64,000 bases of DNA from Paracoccaceae bacterium (GTDB taxonomy: Bacteria; Pseudomonadota; Alphaproteobacteria; Rhodobacterales; Rhodobacteraceae), in assembly GCA_014239455.1 (NCBI GenBank), contig JAAZYV010000025.1, positions 1 to 64,000 on the forward strand. The letters run 5' to 3'. Shown here in pieces: positions 23,206-32,454 of this stretch (the stretch's first letter is position 1; the number at the start of each line of letters is the position of its first letter). Both the position numbers and the translations under genes were made by a program. The notes beneath the pieces were generated by a model, which was not told the DNA's origin, ran no database searches, and saw nothing but the letters and a program-made list of their open reading frames with translations.

Positions 23206-24082
23206 CTTGTTGTGGTCTATTTTTTTCTTTAGCCAATATTTCTTTGAGGCCGGAGAAATAATCAGGGTGAATCATTTGGTAACTAAAATCCTCTAATAAT
23301 TTTTTGTTACTAACTTTTTTTGATTCAGAATAAAAATCTAAAGCTGTTTTGGACAAATTTAACTTTTCGATTGGAATGGCTTCAGGACACTTATACCCAA
23401 GCAAACGACAGGCCTCTTGCATCACGTTTTCTGAAGATTCCGGTTTATTATCACATACATTGTATACACCAGAAATGCCATATTTTTCAAGGCTAAGGCT
23501 AATAATTTCAACTATATCATCAATATGAATTCTTGAGAACAAAAGTCCGGATTTTCCTACAACAGTAACTTTATCTTTTTTTAACTTTTCAATTGGACTC
23601 CTGCCTGAACCATAAATTCCAGCCAATCGCAAAATTATAAGAGTTAATCCTAATTCATTTGAAATTTTCTGCCACAATTTTTCGGCATTCAGGCGACAAA
23701 CCCCTAAGCTTGTTTTTGGGTTGAGATTTGATTTTTCATTAACCCAATTACCTCTGTGATCTCCATAAACTCCAGTTGAAGATAGATAAACCAACTTGCT
23801 ATTCTCCGGAAGTTCAGAAAATAGTTCTGAAAACTTTTCCTTGACAGGATCACTAAAGCCAACAGGGGGTACAGTGATTAAGATAGTGTTGGCTTTTTGT
23901 ATAGAGTACTGAATTCTTTTCTTCTCAGACCACCGAAATGCTACGACTCCTCTTTTTCTCAAGTCATTAATCTTTTCAATATTTCTAGTTACTACATTTA
24001 TTTCCCAGGGTTTATTCCTTAGATTTGATAACAAGGAATCAGCGCAATACCCAAAACCAAATATTAGTAACCTCTTATCCAT
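23186..24082 (-). CDS. NAD-dependent epimerase/dehydratase-like protein (YeeZ-type)
   Basis: 298-residue extended short-chain dehydrogenase. It begins with a GFGYCADSL nucleotide-binding loop, and has LVYLSSTGVYGDHRGNWVNE (Ser and Tyr region) and LRLAGIYGSGRSPIEKLKK. It resembles YeeZ-like proteins; the substrate is unknown. It overlaps the end of queG by eight bases, and the GST-queG-SDR run looks like one operon. Confidence 0.8.
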   Translation of the reverse strand: MDKRLLIFGFGYCADSLLSNLRNKPWEINVVTRNIEKINDLRKRGVVAFRWSEKKRIQYSIQKANTILITVPPVGFSDPVKEKFSELFSELPENSKLVYLSSTGVYGDHRGNWVNEKSNLNPKTSLGVCRLNAEKLWQKISNELGLTLIILRLAGIYGSGRSPIEKLKKDKVTVVGKSGLLFSRIHIDDIVEIISLSLEKYGISGVYNVCDNKPESSENVMQEACRLLGYKCPEAIPIEKLNLSKTALDFYSESKKVSNKKLLEDFSYQMIHPDYFSGLKEILAKEKNRPQQVKSNGQ

Positions 24083-25133
24083 TATTTTTTCCTAACTTAT
24101 TCAAAGCCCAACAAGCTGCATCAGAAACTGCCTTGTCTCCATCATACATCAATTTTTTCACTACATCTTTATATATTGAATTACCTGAATTACCTATGGC
24201 ATATAGGACGTTTCTTACAAAGCGATCTCTTCCAATTCTTTTTATTGCGGATCCTGCAAACATTGATCGGAATGCATTTTCATCTAAGCCAACTAAATCC
24301 CCAAGATCTGGATTCTCCTTTGATTGATCTGAGTATTTCATTTCAGTAGCTCTTTTTGAGAACTTATTCCAAGGACATACCGCTAAACAGTCATCACAAC
24401 CAAAAATTCTGTTTCCAAGAAGCGGTCTCAGTTCCAATTTTACTGGCCCTTTATGCTCAATAGTTAGATATGATATACAGCGTCGGGCATCTAATTGATA
24501 AGGAGCTATAAAAGCTTTTGTGGGACAAATATCTAAACAACTCCTGCAGCTTCCACAGTGATTTTCATGAGGCTTATCAACTGGAAAATCAAGATTCGAA
24601 AAAATAAATCCTAAAAAAATCCAGTTTCCCAACTTTTTAGACAACAGATTTGTATGTTTACCCTGCCAACCCAAGCCAGCTCTTTGGGCTAGATGCTTTT
24701 CCATAACAGGAGCCGTATCCACAAAAACTTTGACTTCAGTTTTTCCCTTATTGATAGAAACCAATTTAGAAGCCACGCTTTTTAGTTTTTTCTTCACAAT
24801 CTTATGATAATCAACTCCTCTCGCATAAACAGAGATATTCGCTTTATTTTTGAACCTAAGTTCTTTCAGAGGATCAATACCTAAGTTATAATTTTCAGCC
24901 AGCACTATGATAGATTTTACATCATGCCACATCAACTTTGGATCACCTCGCCAATCCAAGTTATTTTGCAGCCAACCCATTTGACCATGAAGACCAATAT
25001 CGAGAAATTTCTTTAAATTCTCAAAAGCTCTTGGTTCTACTTTTGAATCTGTGAACCGAATTTCAGCAAATCCTTCCTTTTTCGCTTCACTGATCAACTG
25101 TTTTTTTAATTTTGTAAGTTCTTGTCTTTTCAT
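24075..25133 (-). CDS. queG: Epoxyqueuosine reductase
   Basis: 352-residue cobalamin- and iron-sulfur-dependent enzyme of the last step of queuosine synthesis in tRNA. VDTAPVMEKHLAQRAGLGWQGKHTNLLS is the family signature. Two [4Fe-4S] motifs are in CGSCRSCLDICPTKAF and GCDDCLAVCPWN. The C-terminal tail (NVLYAIGNSGNS to AACWALNKLGK) looks like HEAT repeats. The ATG at 25133 follows the GST stop by six bases. Confidence 0.95.
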   Translation of the reverse strand: MKRQELTKLKKQLISEAKKEGFAEIRFTDSKVEPRAFENLKKFLDIGLHGQMGWLQNNLDWRGDPKLMWHDVKSIIVLAENYNLGIDPLKELRFKNKANISVYARGVDYHKIVKKKLKSVASKLVSINKGKTEVKVFVDTAPVMEKHLAQRAGLGWQGKHTNLLSKKLGNWIFLGFIFSNLDFPVDKPHENHCGSCRSCLDICPTKAFIAPYQLDARRCISYLTIEHKGPVKLELRPLLGNRIFGCDDCLAVCPWNKFSKRATEMKYSDQSKENPDLGDLVGLDENAFRSMFAGSAIKRIGRDRFVRNVLYAIGNSGNSIYKDVVKKLMYDGDKAVSDAACWALNKLGKNNG

Positions 25134-25139
25134 TACTAT

Positions 25140-25805
25140 CTAAAAATCGAGATCCCCATAATGATCTGGGGGATTAAAACCTGTCAGTAGATCAGACAAT
25201 ATGGGTCTAAAAGCTGGTCTAGATTTGATTTTGGAATACCATTCCTTGACACACGGAAAACCAGCCCAATTAACATCATTCATATAATCTAATGACGACA
25301 AATGAGCCGAAGCCGAGAAATCAGCTATAGTCATTTCATCTCCAGCCAACCATTTCCTTTTTTCAAGAAGCCAATCCATATAATCTAGGTGATACCTAAA
25401 GTTCTTTATTCCCAATTTTATTTTTTCACTATTGGGATATCCACTTTGTGTGATTTTTTTATAGACCCTCTCATATAATAAGTTTTGAGTCACTTCTTTA
25501 TGGAATTTGTCATCAAACCAATTGCTTAACCTTCTTGCTTCAGCTCTTTTGAATGGTAAATTTGGTAATAATGATGGTTCAGCATGAGTTTCCTCTAAGA
25601 ATTCAAATATTGCAGAACTATCTGACAAAATAATTTCGTTTTCTACCAAAACTGGAACTGCGCCCGCATGATTTATGTTGAGAAATTGTAATCGTCTCTC
25701 CCAGAATTTCTCTTCAATTAGCTCTACTTCTACTCTCTTTTCCCCAAGTACTAAACGAATTTTCCTACAAAATGGTGATAGAGAAAAATGATACAGTTTT
25801 TTCAT
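25140..25805 (-). CDS. Glutathione S-transferase family protein
   Basis: 221-residue cytosolic protein. The N-terminal thioredoxin-like domain carries LSPFCRKIRLVLGEK and DSSAIFEFLEE (glutathione site), and the helical C-terminal domain has MTIADFSASAHLSSLDYMN. The substrate is unknown. It is the first gene of the GST-queG-SDR run and divergent from uppP, with 113 bases between. This neighbourhood is common in Rhodobacterales. Confidence 0.88.
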   Translation of the reverse strand: MKKLYHFSLSPFCRKIRLVLGEKRVEVELIEEKFWERRLQFLNINHAGAVPVLVENEIILSDSSAIFEFLEETHAEPSLLPNLPFKRAEARRLSNWFDDKFHKEVTQNLLYERVYKKITQSGYPNSEKIKLGIKNFRYHLDYMDWLLEKRKWLAGDEMTIADFSASAHLSSLDYMNDVNWAGFPCVKEWYSKIKSRPAFRPILSDLLTGFNPPDHYGDLDF

Positions 25806-25918
25806 TTGTTTCCTTTTAAAAAAGTCTTTTTATGTTAGCTTAAAAATACGTTTTTATGAATTGATTTATTATTAATAAGAAAATCAATATTTAACCAGAA
25901 AAAAATATTTGTAAGCTT

Positions 25919-26722
25919 ATGATATCTTTACATATTTTTCTTATTTCAATACTTCAGGGTTTAACTGAATTCTTGCCTATATCTTCGTCTGCTCACCTAA
26001 TTATTTTACCCGCTGTCCTGGCAGTAAAAGATCAGGGGATAATTCTTGATATTTCTGTACATTTAGGAAGCCTTTTTGCACTATTGATATTTTTTAGGGA
26101 AGACACAGTATCTTTAATTAGAGGAAGTATTAATTTAGTCAAATTAGATTTAAGATCAAAAGAAACAAAATTGTTGATGAAATTGATCACTGCTTCTATA
26201 CCGGTTTTATTGATGGGACTCTTTTTCAAAATCAATGACATTGATGACTTATTAAGGTCCATCGAAATTATAGGTTGGACCATGATTTTTTTTGGAATCT
26301 TCCTTTATTTTGCAAACCGGCTAGGAAAAAAAGAAAAAAAGATTTGGGATTGGACCTACAAGGATTCTATTCTCATGGGAGTTTTTCAAGTCTTGGCCCT
26401 TATTCCTGGTGTTTCCAGATCAGGGATTACTATCTCAGGATCAAGAATTCTTGGATACAAGAGATATGATGCAATTAGGTTATCAATGCTCATGTCTATC
26501 CCTACGATAATGGCCTCTGGTGCTTTGCTTGTACCAGGTCTAATGGAAGGATCCTACGATGTCTCTTTTTTTGAGATTTTAGTAAGTTTTATATTGTCTT
26601 TCTTTGCAGCATTCTTGGCTTTAGTGGTACTGCTAAAATATATATATATATTTCAATTTACGCCTTACATCATTTATAGAATTTCTCTAGGATTTCTTTT
26701 GTTATGGTTTGTTTATACCTAG
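25919..26722 (+). CDS. uppP: Undecaprenyl-diphosphatase
   Basis: 267-residue membrane phosphatase (BacA) that regenerates undecaprenyl phosphate for peptidoglycan and LPS carriers. The two motif regions are QGLTEFLPISSSAHLII near the start and PGVSRSGITISGSRILGYKR in the second half. About seven or eight membrane segments. It stands alone on the plus strand and is convergent with the NDUFA9-like gene 14 bases away. Confidence 0.95.
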   Translation: MISLHIFLISILQGLTEFLPISSSAHLIILPAVLAVKDQGIILDISVHLGSLFALLIFFREDTVSLIRGSINLVKLDLRSKETKLLMKLITASIPVLLMGLFFKINDIDDLLRSIEIIGWTMIFFGIFLYFANRLGKKEKKIWDWTYKDSILMGVFQVLALIPGVSRSGITISGSRILGYKRYDAIRLSMLMSIPTIMASGALLVPGLMEGSYDVSFFEILVSFILSFFAAFLALVVLLKYIYIFQFTPYIIYRISLGFLLLWFVYT

Positions 26723-26735
26723 TAATAAATCAAAC

Positions 26736-27716
26736 CTAAAGATCAGAAAATTGCCCCTTAGGTCTATAACGATTTAAGTAATTAGGCAAAATTGAGTCCA
26801 TTACTCTCGGTGAGATACCTAATTCTTTAAATCCAGGCATATTTTCAGCGACAATATTGTCCGTTTCTAATTGTTTAATGCTGTCCCTTGTTATTAGTAA
26901 AGGTATAGTATTCAGCGTGATTTTGTTTGCCATATATACTAGTGGACACATGATATCCGCAACCCAAAAAGGGATTTCTGATATAATTCTTTTTCTTTTA
27001 ATTAAGAACAACATTTTCAAAATTAAATCCCTAAAGCTTAAAATTTCTGTCCCCCCTAGTTCATAGATAATTCCTTTGTTAGTTGAGCTAGTATCCTGCA
27101 AAAGACTCTCGACCGCACAGGCTATATCATCTACATAAACTGGTTGAAAAAGTGTTTGCCCCCGCACTATCGGAATTACTGGGCTAATACTGGCAATTGA
27201 AGAGAAAAGATTAAAAAATTTGTCCTCTGCCCCAAAAACAACAGATGACCTTAGTATTATTGCTTCAGGAAAAGATTCATGTATTCTCCTTTCCCCAAGC
27301 CCTTTAGTTTTTGCATAATAGCTTTCTGATCTTTCATCCGCCCCTATCGATGAAAGATGAATGAACTTATCCACCCCCAACTCAGACGCATATTTAGCCA
27401 GTTTTGCGGGAGTTTCGATGTGTAGTATTTTGAAGTTTTGATTAGCACTTTCATGTAAAGCCCCAACACAATTAATTATAACATCCGAACCCTTCAGCAG
27501 TCCTCTCAAATGTTCATGATTGAGAAAATTTCCCTCAATCAGATTTATTTGTCCTATAAGTCCTAATGGTTTAAGGAACAAACCTTGGTTCGGGTTGCGG
27601 GTAATAACATCAACTATCCATCCTTGACGAACCAAACGTTGGACAATATAGCGACCTAAGAAACCCGTACCACCAAAAATAGTAGCCTTTCGTGAATTTG
27701 AAGAGAAATCACCCAT
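26736..27716 (-). CDS. NDUFA9-like NAD(P)-binding protein
   Basis: 326-residue atypical short-chain dehydrogenase beginning KATIFGGTGFLGRYIVQRLV. HLSSIGADERSESYYAKTKGLGERRI and ILRSSVVFGAEDKFFN are typical of the complex I NDUFA9 subunit family. In alphaproteobacteria members may be an accessory of NADH dehydrogenase or of quinone synthesis; not provable here. No nuo genes are in the window. The region before the start (27717-27859) separates it from rnd. Confidence 0.8.
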   Translation of the reverse strand: MGDFSSNSRKATIFGGTGFLGRYIVQRLVRQGWIVDVITRNPNQGLFLKPLGLIGQINLIEGNFLNHEHLRGLLKGSDVIINCVGALHESANQNFKILHIETPAKLAKYASELGVDKFIHLSSIGADERSESYYAKTKGLGERRIHESFPEAIILRSSVVFGAEDKFFNLFSSIASISPVIPIVRGQTLFQPVYVDDIACAVESLLQDTSSTNKGIIYELGGTEILSFRDLILKMLFLIKRKRIISEIPFWVADIMCPLVYMANKITLNTIPLLITRDSIKQLETDNIVAENMPGFKELGISPRVMDSILPNYLNRYRPKGQFSDL

Positions 27717-27859
27717 TATTAATACCGCGCAATAGTTAATGCTATCTTCTTATATCAATTTAAGTTTTCTTAGTATGGATTCTTTGACAAGTAACATATA
27801 CGTTTTCCTTTGTGGAACTTCAAATCAAAAAACCACTTCTTTAAATTTGAGGAAAGAAT

Positions 27860-28471
27860 ATGAAATATTTCTTGCATGAAAATGACCTTCCAGAGTCAGT
27901 AAATATTGATCAGTCCGTAGCTATCGATACAGAAACAACTGGTTTAAACTTAATTCGAGATCGATTATGCTTAATACAAATCTGTACAGGAAACGACGAG
28001 GCTCACTTAATAAAAATAAATTCAAGAAAATCACAAGCTCCCAATATTTCTAAAATTCTTATGAATAAAAACATATTGAAAATTTTTCATTTCGGTAGAT
28101 TTGACATAGCAGTTTTATTAAAACATTTCGAATGCGATATTGCTCCTGTTTATTGTACAAAAATCGCATCAAAACTTACCAGGACCTCATCAGACCAACA
28201 TGGCTTAAAACATTTAGTCAAAGAATTTCTTGCTATCGATCTCTATAAATTTGAACAGATCTCTGATTGGGGTAAAAGAGAATTGACCGAATCTCAATTA
28301 AAATATGCTGCTAGTGATGTCTTATATCTACACCAACTCAAAATGAATCTTGATGACCTCTTAATTCGAGAGGGAAGGATGAAAATCGCACAAAAACTAT
28401 TTGATTTTTTGCCTCAATTAGCCTTTCTAGATTTGGAAGGCTGGGATACTAATCAGGTTTTAGCGCATTAA
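27860..28471 (+). CDS. rnd: Ribonuclease D (short form)
   Basis: 203-residue 3'-5' exonuclease of the DEDDy family, acting in RNA (tRNA 3') processing. Exo I is AIDTETTGLNLIRDRLCLIQI, Exo II HFGRFDIAVLLKHF and Exo III LKYAASDVLYLHQL with the Tyr of DEDDy. The HRDC domains of E. coli RNase D (375 residues) are missing, as in many alphaproteobacterial homologues. Good GAGGAA ribosome site before the ATG at 27860. Confidence 0.88.
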   Translation: MKYFLHENDLPESVNIDQSVAIDTETTGLNLIRDRLCLIQICTGNDEAHLIKINSRKSQAPNISKILMNKNILKIFHFGRFDIAVLLKHFECDIAPVYCTKIASKLTRTSSDQHGLKHLVKEFLAIDLYKFEQISDWGKRELTESQLKYAASDVLYLHQLKMNLDDLLIREGRMKIAQKLFDFLPQLAFLDLEGWDTNQVLAH

Positions 28472-28479
28472 ACCCAATA

Positions 28480-28505
28480 CCTGGATTGTAATCCAGGCGC
28501 AAAAA
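28480..28505 (+). terminator. Probable terminator of rnd
   Basis: CCTGGAT (28480-28486) and ATCCAGG (28491-28497) form a perfect stem with loop TGTA, eight bases after the rnd stop. The 3' tail (CGCAAAAATTTCTT) is not a clean T run, so it could be a weak terminator or another hairpin. The rest of the gap to lptC (to 28723) shows no gene or RNA I recognise. Confidence 0.4.
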
Positions 28506-28723
28506 TTTCTTAATTCTTAGTCTAACAAGAATACCTTTGGACCAGAAATCAATTGAAATCAATCAGAACTTTTTTCTGCCTTTAAGAAAATTAAGAATAG
28601 GGTTTTCGTTGATATAAGGATCTTACTATGAAACAATAATAGTCAAATATTTATGGTCGCATTAATTTTAAAATTAAACTATAAAATTTGAAGAATATCG
28701 GGGGTAGTAATCTCTTACACCAG

Positions 28724-28729
28724 TATAAT
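28724..28729 (+). promoter_or_regulatory. TATAAT -10 box just before lptC
   Basis: A perfect TATAAT lies eight bases before the lptC GTG start. No -35 hexamer is visible 16-18 bases upstream. If functional, transcription would start at or next to the start codon, giving a leaderless message, which fits the absence of a Shine-Dalgarno. It may also be chance in AT-rich DNA. Confidence 0.35.
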
Positions 28730-28736
28730 AAGATTT

Positions 28737-29291
28737 GTGAAGATCTTATCCAGCCTTGTTGCATTAGTCCTGATGACTATGATATTTATGATCTCTTCAG
28801 AGAATAATTTTGGGAAACCTGTTGAAGTTGAAACAAGGGATTTAGATTTTAGCTCTGGTTTTCAGGTCGATGGTGCTCAACTAACTGGATTGGATTTAGA
28901 CGGAAATCGATTTAATTTTAGAGCCAGTAAAATCAACCCCATTAATAATAATTTGCCTATTATTTCAGTTAATAACATTTTAGGCTCTATTACATTTACA
29001 TCAGAAATGCTTATAAAAATCCAAGCAGAAAAAGCCAGTATTCACACAAAGAATAGTGTGATTGACCTCGAGGGTAAATTACAGCTGGTAAATGACAATT
29101 TTAAGCTAACAGGATCTTCTATTACTATAAATTTTAAAAAAAATTCCCTGCATAGTAATAAAGCGATAAAAATTTTCCTACCAAACACCGAAATACAAGC
29201 TGGTAAACTTGAAGCCTTAAAATCAGATTCCAATAATTTACATTTTAAATTCTTGTTGGAAAATGGTGTAAAATTTAAATATTTTCTATGA
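28737..29291 (+). CDS. lptC: LPS export system protein LptC
   Basis: 184-residue bitopic protein: an N-terminal membrane segment (ILSSLVALVLMTMIFMISS) followed by a periplasmic beta-jellyroll expected to receive LPS from LptB2FG and pass it to LptA. The family is weakly conserved; the assignment rests on length, topology and its place directly before lptA and lptB. The start is GTG at 28737 with no clear ribosome site. Confidence 0.85.
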   Translation: MKILSSLVALVLMTMIFMISSENNFGKPVEVETRDLDFSSGFQVDGAQLTGLDLDGNRFNFRASKINPINNNLPIISVNNILGSITFTSEMLIKIQAEKASIHTKNSVIDLEGKLQLVNDNFKLTGSSITINFKKNSLHSNKAIKIFLPNTEIQAGKLEALKSDSNNLHFKFLLENGVKFKYFL

Positions 29292-29339
29292 ATCAAAGAT
29301 TTATTTGTTATTTGATCCTTTAATGCTATTATCAATCCA

Positions 29340-29858
29340 ATGATTTTCAAAAATTTTTATAGAAAAATTCCTTTTTCTTTATGTGTCTTGTTTTTTGTTT
29401 TTGCCAAGAGTTCGATTGGAGCAGAAAATTCCATCGACCAGAATGTTGAAAAAGAAATCATAATTAGTTCTGAAAGTGCCAGTTTTGACCAAAAATCTGG
29501 ATTAATAATACTAAAAGAAAAAGTTCATTTAATTTTCAAGAATATGATATTTAAATCAGATGAAATGACCTTGATATTTGAAAAAACAAAAGATGCCCCA
29601 CCCCATAAAATGTCCCAGATAAGGAAAATTTCTGCTGAAGGTAATGTACTTTTTCAACGTGAAGATCAAATAATAACTAGTAATCTTGCTACTTTTTTCC
29701 CGAAAAAGAATAAAGTGAGTCTAACAGGAAATGTTAAAATTGTAAGCGGGGAAAAAGCTGGAATAACTTCGGAGAAAATGATTATCGACCTTAACTCGGG
29801 GACATCTAATTTTATAGGTGATGTTTCATCTAGCATATTATTGGAAATAAAGAATTGA
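29340..29858 (+). CDS. lptA: LPS transport periplasmic protein LptA
   Basis: 172-residue periplasmic protein with a signal peptide (KIPFSLCVLFFVFAKSSIGA). The body is an OstA-like repeat domain: IIISSESASFDQKSGLIILKEKVHL, KISAEGNVLFQRE and GNVKIVSGEKAGITSEK, expected to form the LPS bridge to the outer membrane. The stop overlaps the TTG start of lptB (TTGA), so the two are translationally coupled. Confidence 0.9.
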   Translation: MIFKNFYRKIPFSLCVLFFVFAKSSIGAENSIDQNVEKEIIISSESASFDQKSGLIILKEKVHLIFKNMIFKSDEMTLIFEKTKDAPPHKMSQIRKISAEGNVLFQREDQIITSNLATFFPKKNKVSLTGNVKIVSGEKAGITSEKMIIDLNSGTSNFIGDVSSSILLEIKN

Positions 29859-30631
29859 CAAAGTTTTACTCCTTTTCTGAATCAAAAAAAAGACTCTTAC
29901 ATGGGGAACAACATGGTTTAGTTATTCAGGGTTTAAGAAAGAGTTACCGGAAAAGACCAATATTAAGAGACGTGAGCTTAAAATTACAAAGAGGTGAGGT
30001 CATAGCATTGCTTGGACCCAATGGAACAGGTAAAACCACATGCTTCTATGCAATAGCAGGTTTAACTCCTCCCGATTCAGGTAAGGTGGTCATTGATAAT
30101 AAAGACGTCACAAACTTTCCAATGTATCGAAGAGCACAATTAGGGTTAGGTTATCTACCTCAGGAATCAAGTATTTTTAGAGGTTTAACTGTTGAGCAGA
30201 ATATTTTGGCGGTATTAGAAATAAGTGTTTCAAACAGACAAGAAAGAAGAAGGAAACTTGATCTACTTTTAGGTGAATTTTCTATAACCCATCTAAGACA
30301 GGCATCTGCCGTAACTTTATCTGGTGGAGAAAGGAGGAGAGTAGAAATTGCTCGATGTTTGGCAAGTCAACCAAAATATATACTACTTGACGAACCTTTC
30401 GCAGGAGTTGATCCCATAGCAGTAGGGGAGATAAGAAAATTAGTAGCACAATTGAAAAAGCGTAGTGTTGGGGTTTTGATAACTGATCATAATGTCCGAG
30501 AAACACTCGAAATTGTAGATCGAGCCTATATACTACATGAAGGTTCAATAATAATGAAAGGAACACCAAAGGAGGTGGTGAATAATAAGAACGTAAGAGA
30601 AGTTTACCTCGGAGATCAGTTTCGATTCTAA
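29855..30631 (+). CDS. lptB: LPS export ABC transporter ATPase LptB
   Basis: 258-residue ATPase of the LptB2FG extractor. Walker A is GPNGTGKTT, the Q-loop region LGYLPQESSIFRGL, the signature LSGGERRRVEIARC, Walker B YILLDEPFAGVDP and the switch His is in LITDHNVRE. The start is TTG at 29855 overlapping the lptA stop. It is followed by hpf and ptsN, a common alphaproteobacterial order. lptF and lptG are not in the window. Confidence 0.93.
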   Translation: MTKFYSFSESKKRLLHGEQHGLVIQGLRKSYRKRPILRDVSLKLQRGEVIALLGPNGTGKTTCFYAIAGLTPPDSGKVVIDNKDVTNFPMYRRAQLGLGYLPQESSIFRGLTVEQNILAVLEISVSNRQERRRKLDLLLGEFSITHLRQASAVTLSGGERRRVEIARCLASQPKYILLDEPFAGVDPIAVGEIRKLVAQLKKRSVGVLITDHNVRETLEIVDRAYILHEGSIIMKGTPKEVVNNKNVREVYLGDQFRF

Positions 30632-30686
30632 ATAATATAAATATAAAATTTTGAGAGCAGAAGATAACTTACATAAGGGGCAAATT

Positions 30687-30992
30687 ATGAATATTCATAT
30701 TAATGGAAAACAAGTAAAAATAGGAAAATCCTTGATTTCCTATGCTGAAAGCCAATTAGCGCAACTTAGCGAAAAATACCTATTAAGACCTGTGACAGCT
30801 AGTATAACCTTCACTAAGAGGAAATATGAATATAAATGTGAGGCTTTTTTGCATCTTCCTAGCGGATTAACTGCTTACTGTACTGGAAGTGCAAATCAAA
30901 TTTATAAATGCTATCATCAAACCATTATTCGATTAGAAAAAATACTTCGCCGCCACAAGCGTAAGATAAGAAACCATACTACTGCTAAATAA
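30687..30992 (+). CDS. hpf: Short ribosome hibernation factor HPF/YfiA
   Basis: 101-residue ribosome-associated protein that binds the 30S subunit in stationary or stressed cells. It is the S30AE domain: MNIHINGKQVKIGKSLISYAESQL, ITFTKRKYEYKCEAFLHL and ending in KILRRHKRKIRNHTTAK. The ATG at 30687 follows AAGGGG. Most alphaproteobacterial HPFs I know are the long form (about 190-200 residues) with a dimerisation domain; that part is absent and the space before ptsN (132 bases) is too small to hold it. Position before ptsN is usual. Confidence 0.85.
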   Translation: MNIHINGKQVKIGKSLISYAESQLAQLSEKYLLRPVTASITFTKRKYEYKCEAFLHLPSGLTAYCTGSANQIYKCYHQTIIRLEKILRRHKRKIRNHTTAK

Positions 30993-31124
30993 GATTTTGG
31001 TGTTTAATATTTGTTATTAAATGTGAAAATATCATGATTATTGGACTTTACATTATAATCGAATGTGTTAGGAGTCAGGCCCTGATGTTGTTCAGTTGTG
31101 GGGAAATGAAGGACAATATTTAAG

Positions 31125-31589
31125 ATGTTTTTATCAGATATTTTGGTACCTGAAGCAGTATTGCCGTGTATGCGAGCTGCTAGCAAAAAAAGGCTTTTAC
31201 AAGAACTTTCAATAAGTATAGCTAACATTTATAATCTGGAACAGTTAGAGTTGCTCTCTGCTTTGCAAGAACGTGAAAGCCTGGGACCTACCGGTATGGG
31301 CCATGGAGTAGCAATACCACACGCTAAGATAAATTCGGTAGAATCAGTTCATGGATTATTTGCTAGACTAACAAAACCCCTCGATTTTGGAGCAATGGAT
31401 AGTCAGAGTGTTGATCTTGTCTTTGTTTTAATTGCTCCTTATGAATCAGGGGCGAATCATTTAAAAGCTCTCGCCAAAGTTTCACGGCTATTGCGCAGTA
31501 GCGCTACCTGTGAAAAATTGCGCTCTACAATAGATAAATCTGCTCTTTTTTCAATTCTTACAACAGAAGCTGAAATTCAAGCTGCTTGA
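31125..31589 (+). CDS. ptsN: PTS IIA-like nitrogen regulatory protein
   Basis: 154-residue EIIA-Ntr. The phosphorylated His is in GVAIPHAK near residue 68, and LDFGAMDSQSVDLVFVLIAP is typical. Part of a phosphorelay (EI-Ntr, NPr) that senses nitrogen and potassium state and regulates other proteins, not sugar uptake. The ATG at 31125 follows GAAGGA at a long spacing of about 12 bases. The hpf-ptsN order is common in proteobacteria. Confidence 0.93.
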   Translation: MFLSDILVPEAVLPCMRAASKKRLLQELSISIANIYNLEQLELLSALQERESLGPTGMGHGVAIPHAKINSVESVHGLFARLTKPLDFGAMDSQSVDLVFVLIAPYESGANHLKALAKVSRLLRSSATCEKLRSTIDKSALFSILTTEAEIQAA

Positions 31590-31612
31590 ATCATTTTGTT
31601 CTTAAATTTTAC

Positions 31613-32401
31613 TTAATACCTTTTAAGAATATTCTCGATTATCCTGACATCACTTGGATTGTTTAATTCCCAGAAATCTTTCCCTTTTAGAGAAGACACA
31701 ACACATTTAACTGAAATACCATTTTCTATAAACCTTAGTTGTTCAAGCCCTTCTTGAGCCTCAAGATAACCTGGTTGCAATTGTAGATATGATTTCAAAG
31801 CAGGAGCCTTATACGCATAAACACCTATATGATGATACACTTTCTTTTGTTTTGCCTTCATATCATTTTCGTGAGTATAAGGTATCACTTCTTTAGAAAA
31901 ATAGAGCGCTTTGCCTTTTTTATCAAAAACTACAGTTGTAGCCCCTACCCTACCTGATTTCCTATCTCGCAATAAATTTGTCAAACCTACTTCGTCACAT
32001 TTAAAAACAGGTGTCGCTACATTGTAATCACTATTCTTAAGTTCATTAATCAATTCATCTATCACCCAGGAAGGAGTAAGAGGTGCGTCACCTTGCAGGT
32101 TTACCACAATGTCATATTCATTTTGCTGCATTTTAAGTGCTTCAGCTACTCTCTCAGAGCCATTTCTTAGTTTTTCAGAAGTAAGACAGACTTCAGCCCC
32201 AAAATTCTCGCAAAACTCTTTTATACGCTTATCATCAGTTGCTATTATCTTCTTATCTATTCTCTTGATTTCTTGTGCAAGCAACCAAGTTCTTTCTATT
32301 AGAGATATTTCCTTTCCATCTGAACCTCTTATAGGGACCAAAGGTTTTCCCGGGAACCTAGATGATTGATATCTTGCAGGAATAACTAAAAGATTTTTCA
32401 T
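31613..32401 (-). CDS. kdsB: 3-deoxy-manno-octulosonate cytidylyltransferase
   Basis: 262-residue enzyme making CMP-Kdo for the inner core of LPS. Features are VIPARYQSSRFPGKPLVPI (CTP site), NLQGDAPLTPSWVIDE, VYHHIGVYAYKAPAL and LEQLRFIENGISV. Convergent with ptsN; together with lptCAB it makes this a lipopolysaccharide neighbourhood. Confidence 0.96.
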   Translation of the reverse strand: MKNLLVIPARYQSSRFPGKPLVPIRGSDGKEISLIERTWLLAQEIKRIDKKIIATDDKRIKEFCENFGAEVCLTSEKLRNGSERVAEALKMQQNEYDIVVNLQGDAPLTPSWVIDELINELKNSDYNVATPVFKCDEVGLTNLLRDRKSGRVGATTVVFDKKGKALYFSKEVIPYTHENDMKAKQKKVYHHIGVYAYKAPALKSYLQLQPGYLEAQEGLEQLRFIENGISVKCVVSSLKGKDFWELNNPSDVRIIENILKRY

Positions 32402-32454
32402 GTCATATTTTAAATAATTAAACCAAAATCTTAAATCTACTAACTAAAACCATC

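Noticed and set aside
28472..28736. A possible small RNA or tRNA in the rnd-lptC gap
   Set aside because: No cloverleaf or conserved RNA shape could be recognised; only a hairpin and a -10 box.
31069..31125. An open stretch between hpf and ptsN that might be a lost HPF C-terminal domain
   Set aside because: The translated residues do not resemble the HPF dimerisation domain, and the space is too short for it.
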